Shown one piece after another: positions 5,926 through 10,943 of a stretch of 10,943 bases of DNA. The stretch is from an uncultured Dermatophilus sp. (GTDB taxonomy: Bacteria > Actinomycetota > Actinomycetes > Actinomycetales > Dermatophilaceae): positions 1 through 10,943 of the forward strand of contig CAMCQD010000018.1 of the NCBI GenBank assembly GCA_945876925.1, in the 5' to 3' direction. Each line of letters begins with the position of its first letter. Positions within the stretch are counted from its first letter, which is position 1. Both the position numbers and the translations under genes were made by a program. The notes under the pieces were generated by a model. That model worked only from the letters and a program-made list of their open reading frames with translations, made no database searches and was not told where the DNA came from.

Positions 5926-6711
5926 TCAGCGCCGGGGCGCGTCCACCGCGCCGCCGTACCGGCGGTCACGGCGGGCGTACGCTTCCATGGCCGCCCACAG
6001 ATCACGCCGGTCGACATCGGGCCACAACGTGTCAAGGAAAAGCAGCTCGGCGTACGCGCTCTGCCACAGCAGGAAGTTGCTCGTCCGCTGCTCCCCCGAC
6101 GTGCGCACGAACAGATCGACATCGGGCATTCCCGGCTCGGGCAGGAACCTGGCGATGGTGCGCTCGTCCACCGAGCCGGGCCGTAGCCTGCCTGAGGCGG
6201 CCTGCTCGGCGATGGCCCGGGCGGCGTCGCCGATCTCGGCCCGTCCCCCGTAGTTGACGCAGAAGTACAGCGTGAGCAGGTCGTTGTCCTTCGTCATCTC
6301 CTGGGCGACCTCAAGCTCGCGGATGACCGACTTCCACAGCCGCGGGCGCCGCCCGACCCAGATGAGGCGCACCCCCCAGTCGAGCAGCTGCCCCCGGCGG
6401 CGGCGGATGACCTCGCGGTTGAAGTTCATGAGGAAGCGCACTTCATCCGGGGAGCGGCGCCAGTTCTCGGTGGAGAACGCATACGCACTCAGGTGGGTGA
6501 CCCCGGCCTCGATGGCCCCGGCGACGACGTCGACCAGGGCCGCCTCGCCGGCCCGGTGCCCCTCGGTGCGGGGCAGCCCGCGCTCATTGGCCCAGCGTCC
6601 GTTGCCGTCCATCACTATCGCCACATGCCGGGGAACTGCACCGGCCGGGAGGTCCGGCGGGCGGGCACCGCTGGGGTGAGGAGGTGGCGGCGTATATTGC
6701 CTGCGCGTCAT
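5926..6711 (-). CDS. uppS: Isoprenyl transferase (cis-prenyl diphosphate synthase)
   Basis: Adds isoprene units in cis to an allylic diphosphate. In actinomycetes the product is the polyprenyl (often decaprenyl) diphosphate carrier used for cell-wall precursors; chain length cannot be read here. It has 261 residues, within the family range. Motifs: HVAIVMDGNGRWA (29-41, catalytic Asp35), GHRAG (51-55), LSAYAFSTENWRR (74-86), and DLFVRTSGEQRTSNFLLWQ (199-217) with its diphosphate-binding Arg203 and Arg209. The C-terminus has WPDV followed by a basic tail. Start ATG 6711 overlaps the recO stop (ATGA), with GGAAAG 9 bases upstream inside recO. The longer in-frame ORF reaching 6918 is recO read in another frame. 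The recO-uppS pairing is also known in Mycobacterium. About 20 Pro-rich residues precede the conserved core. Confidence 0.95.
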   Translation of the reverse strand: MTRRQYTPPPPHPSGARPPDLPAGAVPRHVAIVMDGNGRWANERGLPRTEGHRAGEAALVDVVAGAIEAGVTHLSAYAFSTENWRRSPDEVRFLMNFNREVIRRRRGQLLDWGVRLIWVGRRPRLWKSVIRELEVAQEMTKDNDLLTLYFCVNYGGRAEIGDAARAIAEQAASGRLRPGSVDERTIARFLPEPGMPDVDLFVRTSGEQRTSNFLLWQSAYAELLFLDTLWPDVDRRDLWAAMEAYARRDRRYGGAVDAPRR

Positions 6712-7442
6712 GAAGAGGATCTTTCCACGTACCGCAGGGAACGGATGCCATGCTCGAGGTGCCACTGCAGATAGGCCGCCACCAGGCCAGAGCCCTCGCG
6801 GCGGTGCCGTGGCCCGGCCTCCCGGGCAGCCTGCCAGTCCCCGCTCATGAGCGCGGCGAGCAGGGCGAGCGTCGCCGGGGCGGGCGCGGAGCAGCCGGGC
6901 ACCCGGCAAGCGGGGCACAAGGAGCCGCCGGCCGTGAGGCTGAAGGCGCGGTGCGGGCCCGGCTCACCGCACCGGGCGCAGTCGGTGAAGCTCGGTGCCC
7001 AGCCGGCCAGGCCCAGCGAGCGCAGCAGGTAGGCGTCCAGGATGAGGCCCGGATCGTGCTCAGCCGCCGCGAGGGAACCCAGGGCCCCGGCGAGCAGGGT
7101 GAACTGCGGCCGGGCAGAGGTGTGCTCGGCCGCGAACCGCTCGGCCGCCTCCAGCATCGCGGCGGCCGCCGTCCAGGCCTGGTAGTCGGCGGATAGCTGC
7201 TCCCCGTACGGTGCCAGCACCTCGGCCTGGGTGAACGTATCCAGCGAACGGCCCTCGTACAACTGCGCATCGACCACCATGGCCGGCTCCAGCCGGGCCC
7301 CGAACCGGCTCCGGGTACGCCGCACCCCCTTGGCCACGGCACGCACCAGTCCCCGCTCACGCGTGAGCAAGGTGATGATCCGGTCGGCTTCCCCGAGCTT
7401 CTGAGTGCGCAGCACGATCCCGGCGTCGCGGTACAGGGGCAC
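6708..7442 (-). CDS. recO: DNA repair protein RecO
   Basis: RecO acts with RecR and RecF to load RecA onto SSB-coated single-stranded DNA at gaps. It has 244 residues, normal for the family. The N-terminal OB fold (about 1-80) opens with YRDAGIVLRTQKLGEADRI and contains ITLLTRERGLVRAVAKGVRR. A helical domain follows, with the zinc-binding cysteines Cys155-X2-Cys158 and Cys176-X2-Cys179. The C-terminal helix carries HLEHGIRSLRYVE. The start is GTG 7440-7442, supported by a strong ribosome binding site, AGGAGG at 7451-7456, with 8 bases of spacing. An ATG at 7448-7450 is out of frame. uppS overlaps by four bases downstream, so the two form an operon. The gene has its own 402-base upstream region rather than being fused to leuA. 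Confidence 0.94.
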   Translation of the reverse strand: MPLYRDAGIVLRTQKLGEADRIITLLTRERGLVRAVAKGVRRTRSRFGARLEPAMVVDAQLYEGRSLDTFTQAEVLAPYGEQLSADYQAWTAAAAMLEAAERFAAEHTSARPQFTLLAGALGSLAAAEHDPGLILDAYLLRSLGLAGWAPSFTDCARCGEPGPHRAFSLTAGGSLCPACRVPGCSAPAPATLALLAALMSGDWQAAREAGPRHRREGSGLVAAYLQWHLEHGIRSLRYVERSSS

Positions 7443-7450
7443 GCAACCAT

Positions 7451-7456
7451 CCTCCT
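7451..7456 (-). promoter_or_regulatory. Strong ribosome binding site setting the recO GTG start
   Basis: AGGAGG on the minus strand with 8 bases to GTG 7442. This is the clearest Shine-Dalgarno in the window and contrasts with the apparently leaderless argG. Confidence 0.75.
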
Positions 7457-7467
7457 ACACGCCCCTG

Positions 7468-7493
7468 GCACCCGCCGGGCGCACCCGCCGCGC
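7468..7493. repeat. Tandem 13-bp repeat upstream of recO
   Basis: Two adjacent units, 7468-7480 and 7481-7493, match at 12 of 13 bases (GCACCCGCCGGGC and GCACCCGCCGCGC). They lie 12 bases upstream of the recO ribosome binding site. Function unknown. Confidence 0.5.
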
Positions 7494-7549
7494 GGGGACG
7501 GCCCTTGGCCTTACCGCCAGGCAGCGGATGCCTGCCGCGAGCGGGCGGG

Positions 7550-7705
7550 ATTGACTTCGGGGAGACCTGCATCAACCGCGAGAACTTCGAGGCGATGCAG
7601 GGCTTCCACGCCGGCGCCCGCCAATCCGGTATCGGCGGCGCCGACGGCAAGCACGGCCTGTACGAATACACCCGCACCCAGGTCGTTTACGTCCAGGAGC
7701 ACTGA
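7550..7705 (+). pseudogene. C-terminal relic of an AldA-like aldehyde dehydrogenase
   Basis: The last 51 codons plus stop of a lactaldehyde/aldehyde dehydrogenase, with no catalytic or NAD-binding region attached. The translated segment contains FGET, INRENFEAMQGFHAG, SGIGGADGKHGL, EY and TQVVYVQ, which follows the E. coli AldA C-terminus nearly residue for residue, by memory. A full-length enzyme has about 480 residues, so roughly 90% is missing. Upstream, in the +1-shifted frame (about 7512-7541), YRQAADACRE resembles the residues that normally precede FGET. The two frames would join if 8 bases (CGGGCGGG, 7542-7549) were an insertion. The open frame extends left to TTG 7505, but that part is not dehydrogenase-like. 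No promoter or ribosome binding site is seen. It lies opposite in strand to its neighbours recO and leuA. Confidence 0.82.
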
Positions 7706-7791
7706 GCGCCTGCCCGCCCGGGCCGCCGCCTGAGAGCCTGAGGGCGAACGGCATTCCGGGGTAACGTGATTCGACGCGCGCGCCGGTCAGG
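7706..7791. other. Unassigned spacer between the aldehyde dehydrogenase relic and the leuA terminator
   Basis: GC-rich sequence with no ORF I can support. It holds TAACGT at 7762-7767 on the plus strand, resembling the leuA leader -10, but no start codon lies at the leaderless distance. A promoter for recO-uppS reading left should lie here or within the relic, yet I cannot point to one. Confidence 0.4.
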
Positions 7792-7853
7792 GGCCCGGTC
7801 GCGCGAACGACCGGGCCGCTGCCGGCGCTGCTAGCGGGCCCCGGTCAGGGGCC
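7783..7853. repeat. 13-bp direct repeat flanking the leuA terminator
   Basis: CCGGTCAGGGGCC occurs at 7783-7795 and 7841-7853, 58 bp apart. The second copy contains the leuA stop codon and the first overlaps the terminator stem. It may reflect a small duplication at the 3' end of leuA. Confidence 0.55.
7792..7817 (-). terminator. leuA terminator hairpin
   Basis: GGCCCGGTCG (7792-7801) and CGACCGGGCC (7808-7817) form a perfect 10-bp stem with a 6-base loop, 27 bases after the leuA stop codon. No T-run follows in either direction. It is the best perfect hairpin in the window. Confidence 0.65.
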
Positions 7854-9647
7854 GCCGCCGGGCCGGCTGACCGTGGCGGGTACCGCCATGTCGCCGTCGC
7901 GGTCGGCCCGGTTCACCGCCGAGAGCACCGCGAGCACGGACGCCTTGATGATCGAGGAGTGCAGCCCCACGCCCCACAGCACCCGCCCGGCGATTGCGCA
8001 CTCGACGTAGGCGGCCGCCTGGGCGTCGCCGCCCGCGGACAGCGCGTGCTCGGTGTAGTCCAGCACCCGCACGTCGATGTCGTACCGGGACAGCGCGTCG
8101 ATGAACGCTGCGATGGGCCCGTTGCCGGTCCCCTGGAGCTCCACCTGCTCGCCGCTGTCGGTGAGGGTGGCGGTCACCGTGTCACGGCCATCGCCGTTGG
8201 AGTCGATCCGGAACTGCTGCGGCACGAACCGGCCCCAGGCGTCCTGCTCGGCGTTGGCGCCGGGCAGGTATTCGTCGCTGAACACATCCCAGATCTGGCG
8301 GGCGGTCATCTCCCCGCCGAGGGCGTCGGTGTGCCGCTGGATCACCCCGGACAGCTCGATCTGCAGCCGGCGCGGCAGCTCCAGGGCGTATTCGGTCTTC
8401 ATCAGGTAGGCCACGCCGCCCTTGCCGGACTGGCTGTTGACCCGCACCACGGCCTCGTACGAACGGCCCACGTCGTGCGGGTCGATCGGCAGGTAGGGCA
8501 CGCCCCAGACCAGCTCGTCGATCTGCTTGCCGGTGGCCGCAGCCTGGGCCTCCATGTCCTCGAAGCCCTTCTTGATCGCGTCCTGATGCGATCCGGAGAA
8601 GGCCGTGAAGACCAGGTCACCGCCGTACGGGTGGCGCTCGTGCACCGCGATCTGGTTGCAGTACTCGACCGTGCGGCGGACCTCGTCGATGTCGGAGAAG
8701 TCGATCTGCGGGTCCACGCCCTGGCTGAACAGGTTGAGCCCCAGGGTGACCAGGCAGACGTTGCCGGTGCGCTCGCCGTTGCCGAACAGGCAGCCCTCGA
8801 TGCGGTCGGCGCCGGCCAGGTAGCCCAGCTCGGCGGCCGCCACGGCGGTGCCGCGGTCGTTGTGCGGGTGCAGCGACAGGATGACGCTGTCGCGGCGGTC
8901 GAGGTTGCGGTGCATGTACTCGATCGAGTCGGCGTACACATTGGGCGTGATCATCTCGACCGTGGCCGGCAGGTTGATGATCATCGGGTGCTCGGGGTCC
9001 GGGTCGATTTCGGCGATGACGGCGTTGCACACGTGCAGTGCCACATCTAGTTCGGTCCCGGTGAACGACTCGGGCGAGTACTCGTAGGTGATCGCGGTGT
9101 CCGGGATGGTCTCCTCGAGCTTCTTGCACAGCCGCGCGGCCTGCACGGCGATGTCGGTGATGCCCTCGACATCCTTGCCGAACACCACGCGCCGCTGCAG
9201 CACCGAGGTGGAGTTGTAGAAGTGCACCACCGCGGTCCGGGCACCGCGGATGGCGTCGTAGGTGCGCTCGACGAGGTGGTCGCGCGCCTGGGTGAGGACC
9301 TGGATGGTGACGTCGTCGGGAATGTGGCCCCCGTCGATGAGCTGGCGGCAGAAGTCGTAGTCAGTCTGGCTCGCCGAGGGGAAGCCGATCTCGATCTCCT
9401 TGTAGCCCATCTGGACCAGGAGCTTGAACAGGCGCAGCTTGCGCTCGGAGTTCATCGGGTCGATGAGGGCCTGGTTGCCGTCGCGCAGGTCTACCGCGCA
9501 CCAGCGCGGCGCGACGGTGGCGCGTTTGCCGGGCCACGTACGGTCGGGCAGGTCGATGCTGATCTGCTCATCGAAGGGCAGGTACTTGCCCACTGGCATG
9601 CGGGTGGGCTGCTGGTTGTTGCTCGTCCTGGGGATGGTGCTCGTCAC
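7845..9647 (-). CDS. leuA: 2-isopropylmalate synthase (LeuA type 2, long form)
   Basis: Condenses acetyl-CoA with 2-oxoisovalerate to 2-isopropylmalate, the first committed step of leucine synthesis, and is normally feedback-inhibited by leucine. The 600 residues fit the long actinobacterial form. The catalytic TIM barrel shows DLRDGNQAL (53-61, with Arg55 and metal-ligand Asp56), EIEIGFPSAS (84-93), SLHPHNDRG (258-266, metal ligands His260 and His262) and GCLFGNGERTGN (285-296, Asn290). The C-terminal LeuA dimerisation/leucine-binding domain occupies about 440-580 (GNGPIAAFIDAL, then YVECAIAG, WGVGLHSSII). GTG 9645-9647 is chosen because GAGG (9655-9658) is 7 bases upstream; the in-frame ATG at 9597-9599 (MPVGKY) is the alternative. 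Expression appears to be controlled by the leader peptide and hairpins at 9679-9813. Both substrate and end product make leucine attenuation logical. Confidence 0.96.
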   Translation of the reverse strand: MTSTIPRTSNNQQPTRMPVGKYLPFDEQISIDLPDRTWPGKRATVAPRWCAVDLRDGNQALIDPMNSERKLRLFKLLVQMGYKEIEIGFPSASQTDYDFCRQLIDGGHIPDDVTIQVLTQARDHLVERTYDAIRGARTAVVHFYNSTSVLQRRVVFGKDVEGITDIAVQAARLCKKLEETIPDTAITYEYSPESFTGTELDVALHVCNAVIAEIDPDPEHPMIINLPATVEMITPNVYADSIEYMHRNLDRRDSVILSLHPHNDRGTAVAAAELGYLAGADRIEGCLFGNGERTGNVCLVTLGLNLFSQGVDPQIDFSDIDEVRRTVEYCNQIAVHERHPYGGDLVFTAFSGSHQDAIKKGFEDMEAQAAATGKQIDELVWGVPYLPIDPHDVGRSYEAVVRVNSQSGKGGVAYLMKTEYALELPRRLQIELSGVIQRHTDALGGEMTARQIWDVFSDEYLPGANAEQDAWGRFVPQQFRIDSNGDGRDTVTATLTDSGEQVELQGTGNGPIAAFIDALSRYDIDVRVLDYTEHALSAGGDAQAAAYVECAIAGRVLWGVGLHSSIIKASVLAVLSAVNRADRDGDMAVPATVSRPGGGP

Positions 9648-9654
9648 GGTTCCG

Positions 9655-9658
9655 CCTC
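9655..9658 (-). promoter_or_regulatory. leuA ribosome binding site
   Basis: GAGG on the minus strand (within GAGGCGGA), 7 bases from GTG 9647. It lies 20 bases downstream of the third attenuator arm (9679-9684), so leader folding could also influence its access. Confidence 0.55.
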
Positions 9659-9678
9659 AACTGGGGTTGCAGAAGGTG

Positions 9679-9735
9679 CAGGCCAGGCAGCATCGACTCC
9701 GCGACGGGGGAGGCCTGTCAGATCAGGCCCCGCCG
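9679..9735 (-). promoter_or_regulatory. leuA attenuator: three mutually exclusive pairing arms
   Basis: In transcript order: arm 1 GGCCTG (9729-9724), arm 2 CAGGCC (9717-9712), arm 3 GGCCTG (9684-9679). Arm 2 can pair perfectly with either 1 (6-base loop) or 3 (27-base loop), but not both. The 1:2 hairpin extends with further pairs, one bulge and one mismatch, to about 9705-9735. The leader-peptide stop (9723-9725) lies at the edge of arm 1, so a terminating ribosome would cover arms 1 and 2, while one stalled at the Leu-Leu-Leu codons (9744-9752) would leave them free. Which structure terminates cannot be told, since no T-run is present. Confidence 0.6.
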
Positions 9736-9800
9736 CGGCGGCTAAGCAGCAGCCCGCAGCCGGCCAGGTGCCGGGTGCGGACGAGGAGCGACCGGCGCAC
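9723..9800 (-). CDS. leuA leader peptide (leucine-rich)
   Basis: A 25-codon ORF, GTG to TGA, 75 bases upstream of leuA. Six of 25 residues are leucine: positions 5-6 (CTC CTC), 12 (CTG) and 17-19 (CTG CTG CTT). The triple run ends in CTT, an A/T-ending codon that looks seldom used in this GC-rich DNA. Its GTG starts 7 bases after a TAACGT -10 box, so it would be the first codon of the mRNA, explaining the missing ribosome binding site. Such leucine-rich leaders sense charged tRNA-Leu by ribosome stalling, and leuA attenuation has been proposed in actinobacteria by comparative work. The ORF was found by reading the region upstream of leuA by eye; it is too short to be recognised by homology. 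Confidence 0.75.
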   Translation of the reverse strand: MRRSLLVRTRHLAGCGLLLSRRGGA

Positions 9801-9807
9801 GAGCGTC

Positions 9808-9813
9808 ACGTTA
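9808..9813 (-). promoter_or_regulatory. -10 box of the leuA leader transcript
   Basis: TAACGT on the minus strand (TANNNT pattern), with a 7-base gap (9801-9807) to the leader GTG, placing the predicted start on its first base. No strong -35 hexamer is seen at the usual distance (9831-9837 reads roughly GCCGGTC). Confidence 0.55.
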
Positions 9814-9841
9814 GCACGCGATCCCAGCCAGACCGGCACTG

Positions 9842-9874
9842 GCATCGCCGCATTCGCCACCGCACAGGCGATGC
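9842..9874 (-). terminator. Hairpin between era and the leuA promoter
   Basis: GCATCGCC (9842-9849) and GGCGATGC (9867-9874) form a perfect 8-bp stem with a 17-base loop, 55 bases after the era stop and about 30 upstream of the leuA leader -10. It is a likely era terminator; an operator role cannot be excluded. A 10-bp palindrome, CCCGGCCGGG (9903-9912), lies closer to era. Confidence 0.4.
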
Positions 9875-9929
9875 GCCGGTAACGTGCGCGGCGCGGGCAC
9901 GCCCCGGCCGGGCCAGGGTAAGCCGCCGC

Positions 9930-10877
9930 TCAGAAGCCGAGCTTGCGCAGCTGACGCGGATCGCGCTGCCACTCCCGGGCGACTTTCACATGCAAGTCGA
10001 GGAACACCCGTACGCCCAGCAGCGCCTCGATCTCACGCCTGGCACGGGTGCCCACCTCACGCAGCCGGGAACCGCCCCGGCCGATGATGATGGCCTTCTG
10101 GCTGTCCCGTTCGACATACACGTTCACCCGCACGTCCAGCAGCGGGGAGTCCGCCGGGCGGCCCTCGCGCGCGGTCATCTCCTCGACGACGACGGCCAGG
10201 CTGTGCGGCAGCTCGTCCCGCACCCCCTCCAGCGCGGCCTCCCGGACCAGCTCGGCGACCATGACGTCATCCGGCTCGTCGGTGAGCACCCCGTCCGGGT
10301 ACAGCTGCGGCGAGAGCGGCAGATGCGACATGAGCACGCCGGCCACGTCGGCCACCTGCTCCCCCGTCGCTGCCGAGCAGGGCACGATGTCCGCCCAGTC
10401 GCCGAGCTGGTCGATGGCGATGAGGTGCTCGGCCAGCCGTGCCTTATCGACCAGGTCGGCCTTGGTCGCGATGGCTACCACGGGGGTGCGGCGGGCCCGG
10501 TTCAGGTCAGCCAGCTCCCGGGCGATGAAGGTGTCCCCCGGCCCGATCCGCTGATCGGCCGGCAGGCAGAACCCGGCCACGTCAACATCCATGAGGGTCT
10601 GGCGGACGACGTCGTTGAGCCGTTCGCCCAGCAGGGTGCGCGGCCGGTGCAGCCCCGGGGTGTCGACCAGCACGAGCTGGGCGTGCGCGGTGGTGAGGAT
10701 GCCGCGGATGGTGTGCCGGGTGGTCTGCGGCTTGCTGGAGGTGATGGCGACCTTCTCGCCGACGATCGCGTTGGTGAGGGTGGATTTGCCGGCGTTGGGC
10801 CGTCCGATGAGGCAGCCGAACCCGGCCCGGTAGCCCTCGCCTCCGGGCCGGTCACCGCGCGCAGCGGCGTTCATCAT
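9930..10877 (-). CDS. era: GTPase Era
   Basis: Essential GTPase that binds the 3' end of 16S rRNA during 30S subunit maturation. It has 315 residues, typical. G-domain motifs: G1 GRPNAGKS (25-32), G2 TTRHT (52-56), G3 DTPG (72-75), G4 TKAD (138-141, Thr in place of the usual Asn, as in other actinobacterial Era), G5 CSAA (167-170). The C-terminal KH RNA-binding domain (about 230-305) contains the VERDSQKAIIIGRGGSRLRE segment with the GRGG loop at 266-269. The protein ends in the RKLGF tail common to Era. There are two adjacent ATGs, at 10875-10877 and 10872-10874; AGGAG (10886-10890) has 8 bases to the first, which is preferred. The first ATG overlaps the stop of the upstream reading frame, so era is probably the last or a late gene of an operon. 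Confidence 0.96.
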   Translation of the reverse strand: MMNAAARGDRPGGEGYRAGFGCLIGRPNAGKSTLTNAIVGEKVAITSSKPQTTRHTIRGILTTAHAQLVLVDTPGLHRPRTLLGERLNDVVRQTLMDVDVAGFCLPADQRIGPGDTFIARELADLNRARRTPVVAIATKADLVDKARLAEHLIAIDQLGDWADIVPCSAATGEQVADVAGVLMSHLPLSPQLYPDGVLTDEPDDVMVAELVREAALEGVRDELPHSLAVVVEEMTAREGRPADSPLLDVRVNVYVERDSQKAIIIGRGGSRLREVGTRARREIEALLGVRVFLDLHVKVAREWQRDPRQLRKLGF

Positions 10878-10943
10878 GCTCCCCTCTCCTGGCCGGCGAC
10901 CGGGCCGGGCACCGCACCGGCGCCGGGGACTGCCCCGGAGGCC
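10874..10943 (-). CDS. C-terminal end of an unidentified upstream gene
   Basis: The frame entering from the right edge is open for 22 codons (ASGAVPGAGAVPGPVAG and onward) and stops at TGA 10874-10876, overlapping the era ATG as ATGA. Ala/Gly/Pro/Val-rich tails of this sort occur on many actinobacterial proteins. In relatives the gene before era is often a CorC/HlyC-type CBS-domain protein, but nothing in these 22 residues identifies it. Confidence 0.45.
   Translation of the reverse strand, partial: ASGAVPGAGAVPGPVAGQERGA

Noticed and set aside
6712..6918. Extended uppS N-terminus starting at 6918
   Set aside because: This stretch is recO in another frame, and ATG 6711 forms a four-base overlap with the recO stop.
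7762..7767. TAACGT on the plus strand, same hexamer as the leuA leader -10
   Set aside because: No start codon or ORF follows at a sensible distance, and it would drive antisense transcription into the leuA terminator.
7959..9050. Open frame of 363 codons on the plus strand, antisense to leuA
   Set aside because: Same shadow effect. leuA has all catalytic motifs and a ribosome binding site, while this frame has no start signal.
10878..10943. Upstream extension of era in its own frame to the window edge
   Set aside because: There is no start codon in the extension, the residues are not Era-like, and the alternative frame ends neatly at the era ATG.
1..10943. Search for tRNA/rRNA genes, CRISPR arrays, insertion sequences, phage or defence genes
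   Set aside because: None was seen. There are no spaced identical repeats, transposase-like proteins or tRNA-like cloverleaf segments in either strand, though a covariance-model scan was not possible.

Overview
The window is very GC-rich (third codon positions almost all G or C), uses many GTG starts, and has A/T-containing TANNNT-type -10 boxes a few bases in front of start codons. The proteins match actinomycete orthologues best: an E. coli-type ArgG of about 480 residues, a LeuA of about 600 residues, and a recO-uppS overlap. It is most likely chromosomal DNA of a high-GC actinomycete. I cannot place it more precisely from sequence alone.

Layout. Positions 1-194 (minus) hold the start of a DusB/NifR3-type tRNA-dihydrouridine synthase. 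A 352-base divergent intergenic region follows, containing a perfect palindrome, candidate promoters and a possible 68-residue upstream ORF. Then a plus-strand unit runs ackA (547-1734), pta (1771-3861) and a small three-helix membrane protein (3858-4262). It interconverts acetyl-CoA and acetate with ATP formation. A hairpin-rich convergent gap (4263-4403) separates this unit from minus-strand genes: argG (4404-5846, arginine synthesis), uppS (5926-6711, cell-wall lipid carrier synthesis), recO (6708-7442, recombination repair), leuA (7845-9647, leucine synthesis) and era (9930-10877, 30S ribosome assembly GTPase). The last 22 codons of an unidentified upstream gene end at 10874.

Two non-coding stretches hold the most interesting content. 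The leuA leader (about 9655-9813, minus) encodes a 25-codon peptide with six leucines, including a Leu-Leu-Leu run, starting exactly at the predicted transcription start. It is followed by three mutually exclusive complementary arms, which is the layout of a ribosome-mediated leucine attenuator. The 402-base gap between recO and leuA (7443-7844) carries, on the plus strand, the last 51 codons of an AldA-like aldehyde dehydrogenase with no body attached: a gene relic.

The main enzymes are ordinary housekeeping or central metabolism proteins, and I see no phage, transposon, CRISPR, defence or secondary-metabolite system. The noteworthy material is regulatory architecture (apparently leaderless transcripts for argG and the leuA leader), the aldehyde dehydrogenase relic, uncertain small ORFs around ackA-pta, and the ackA-before-pta order.
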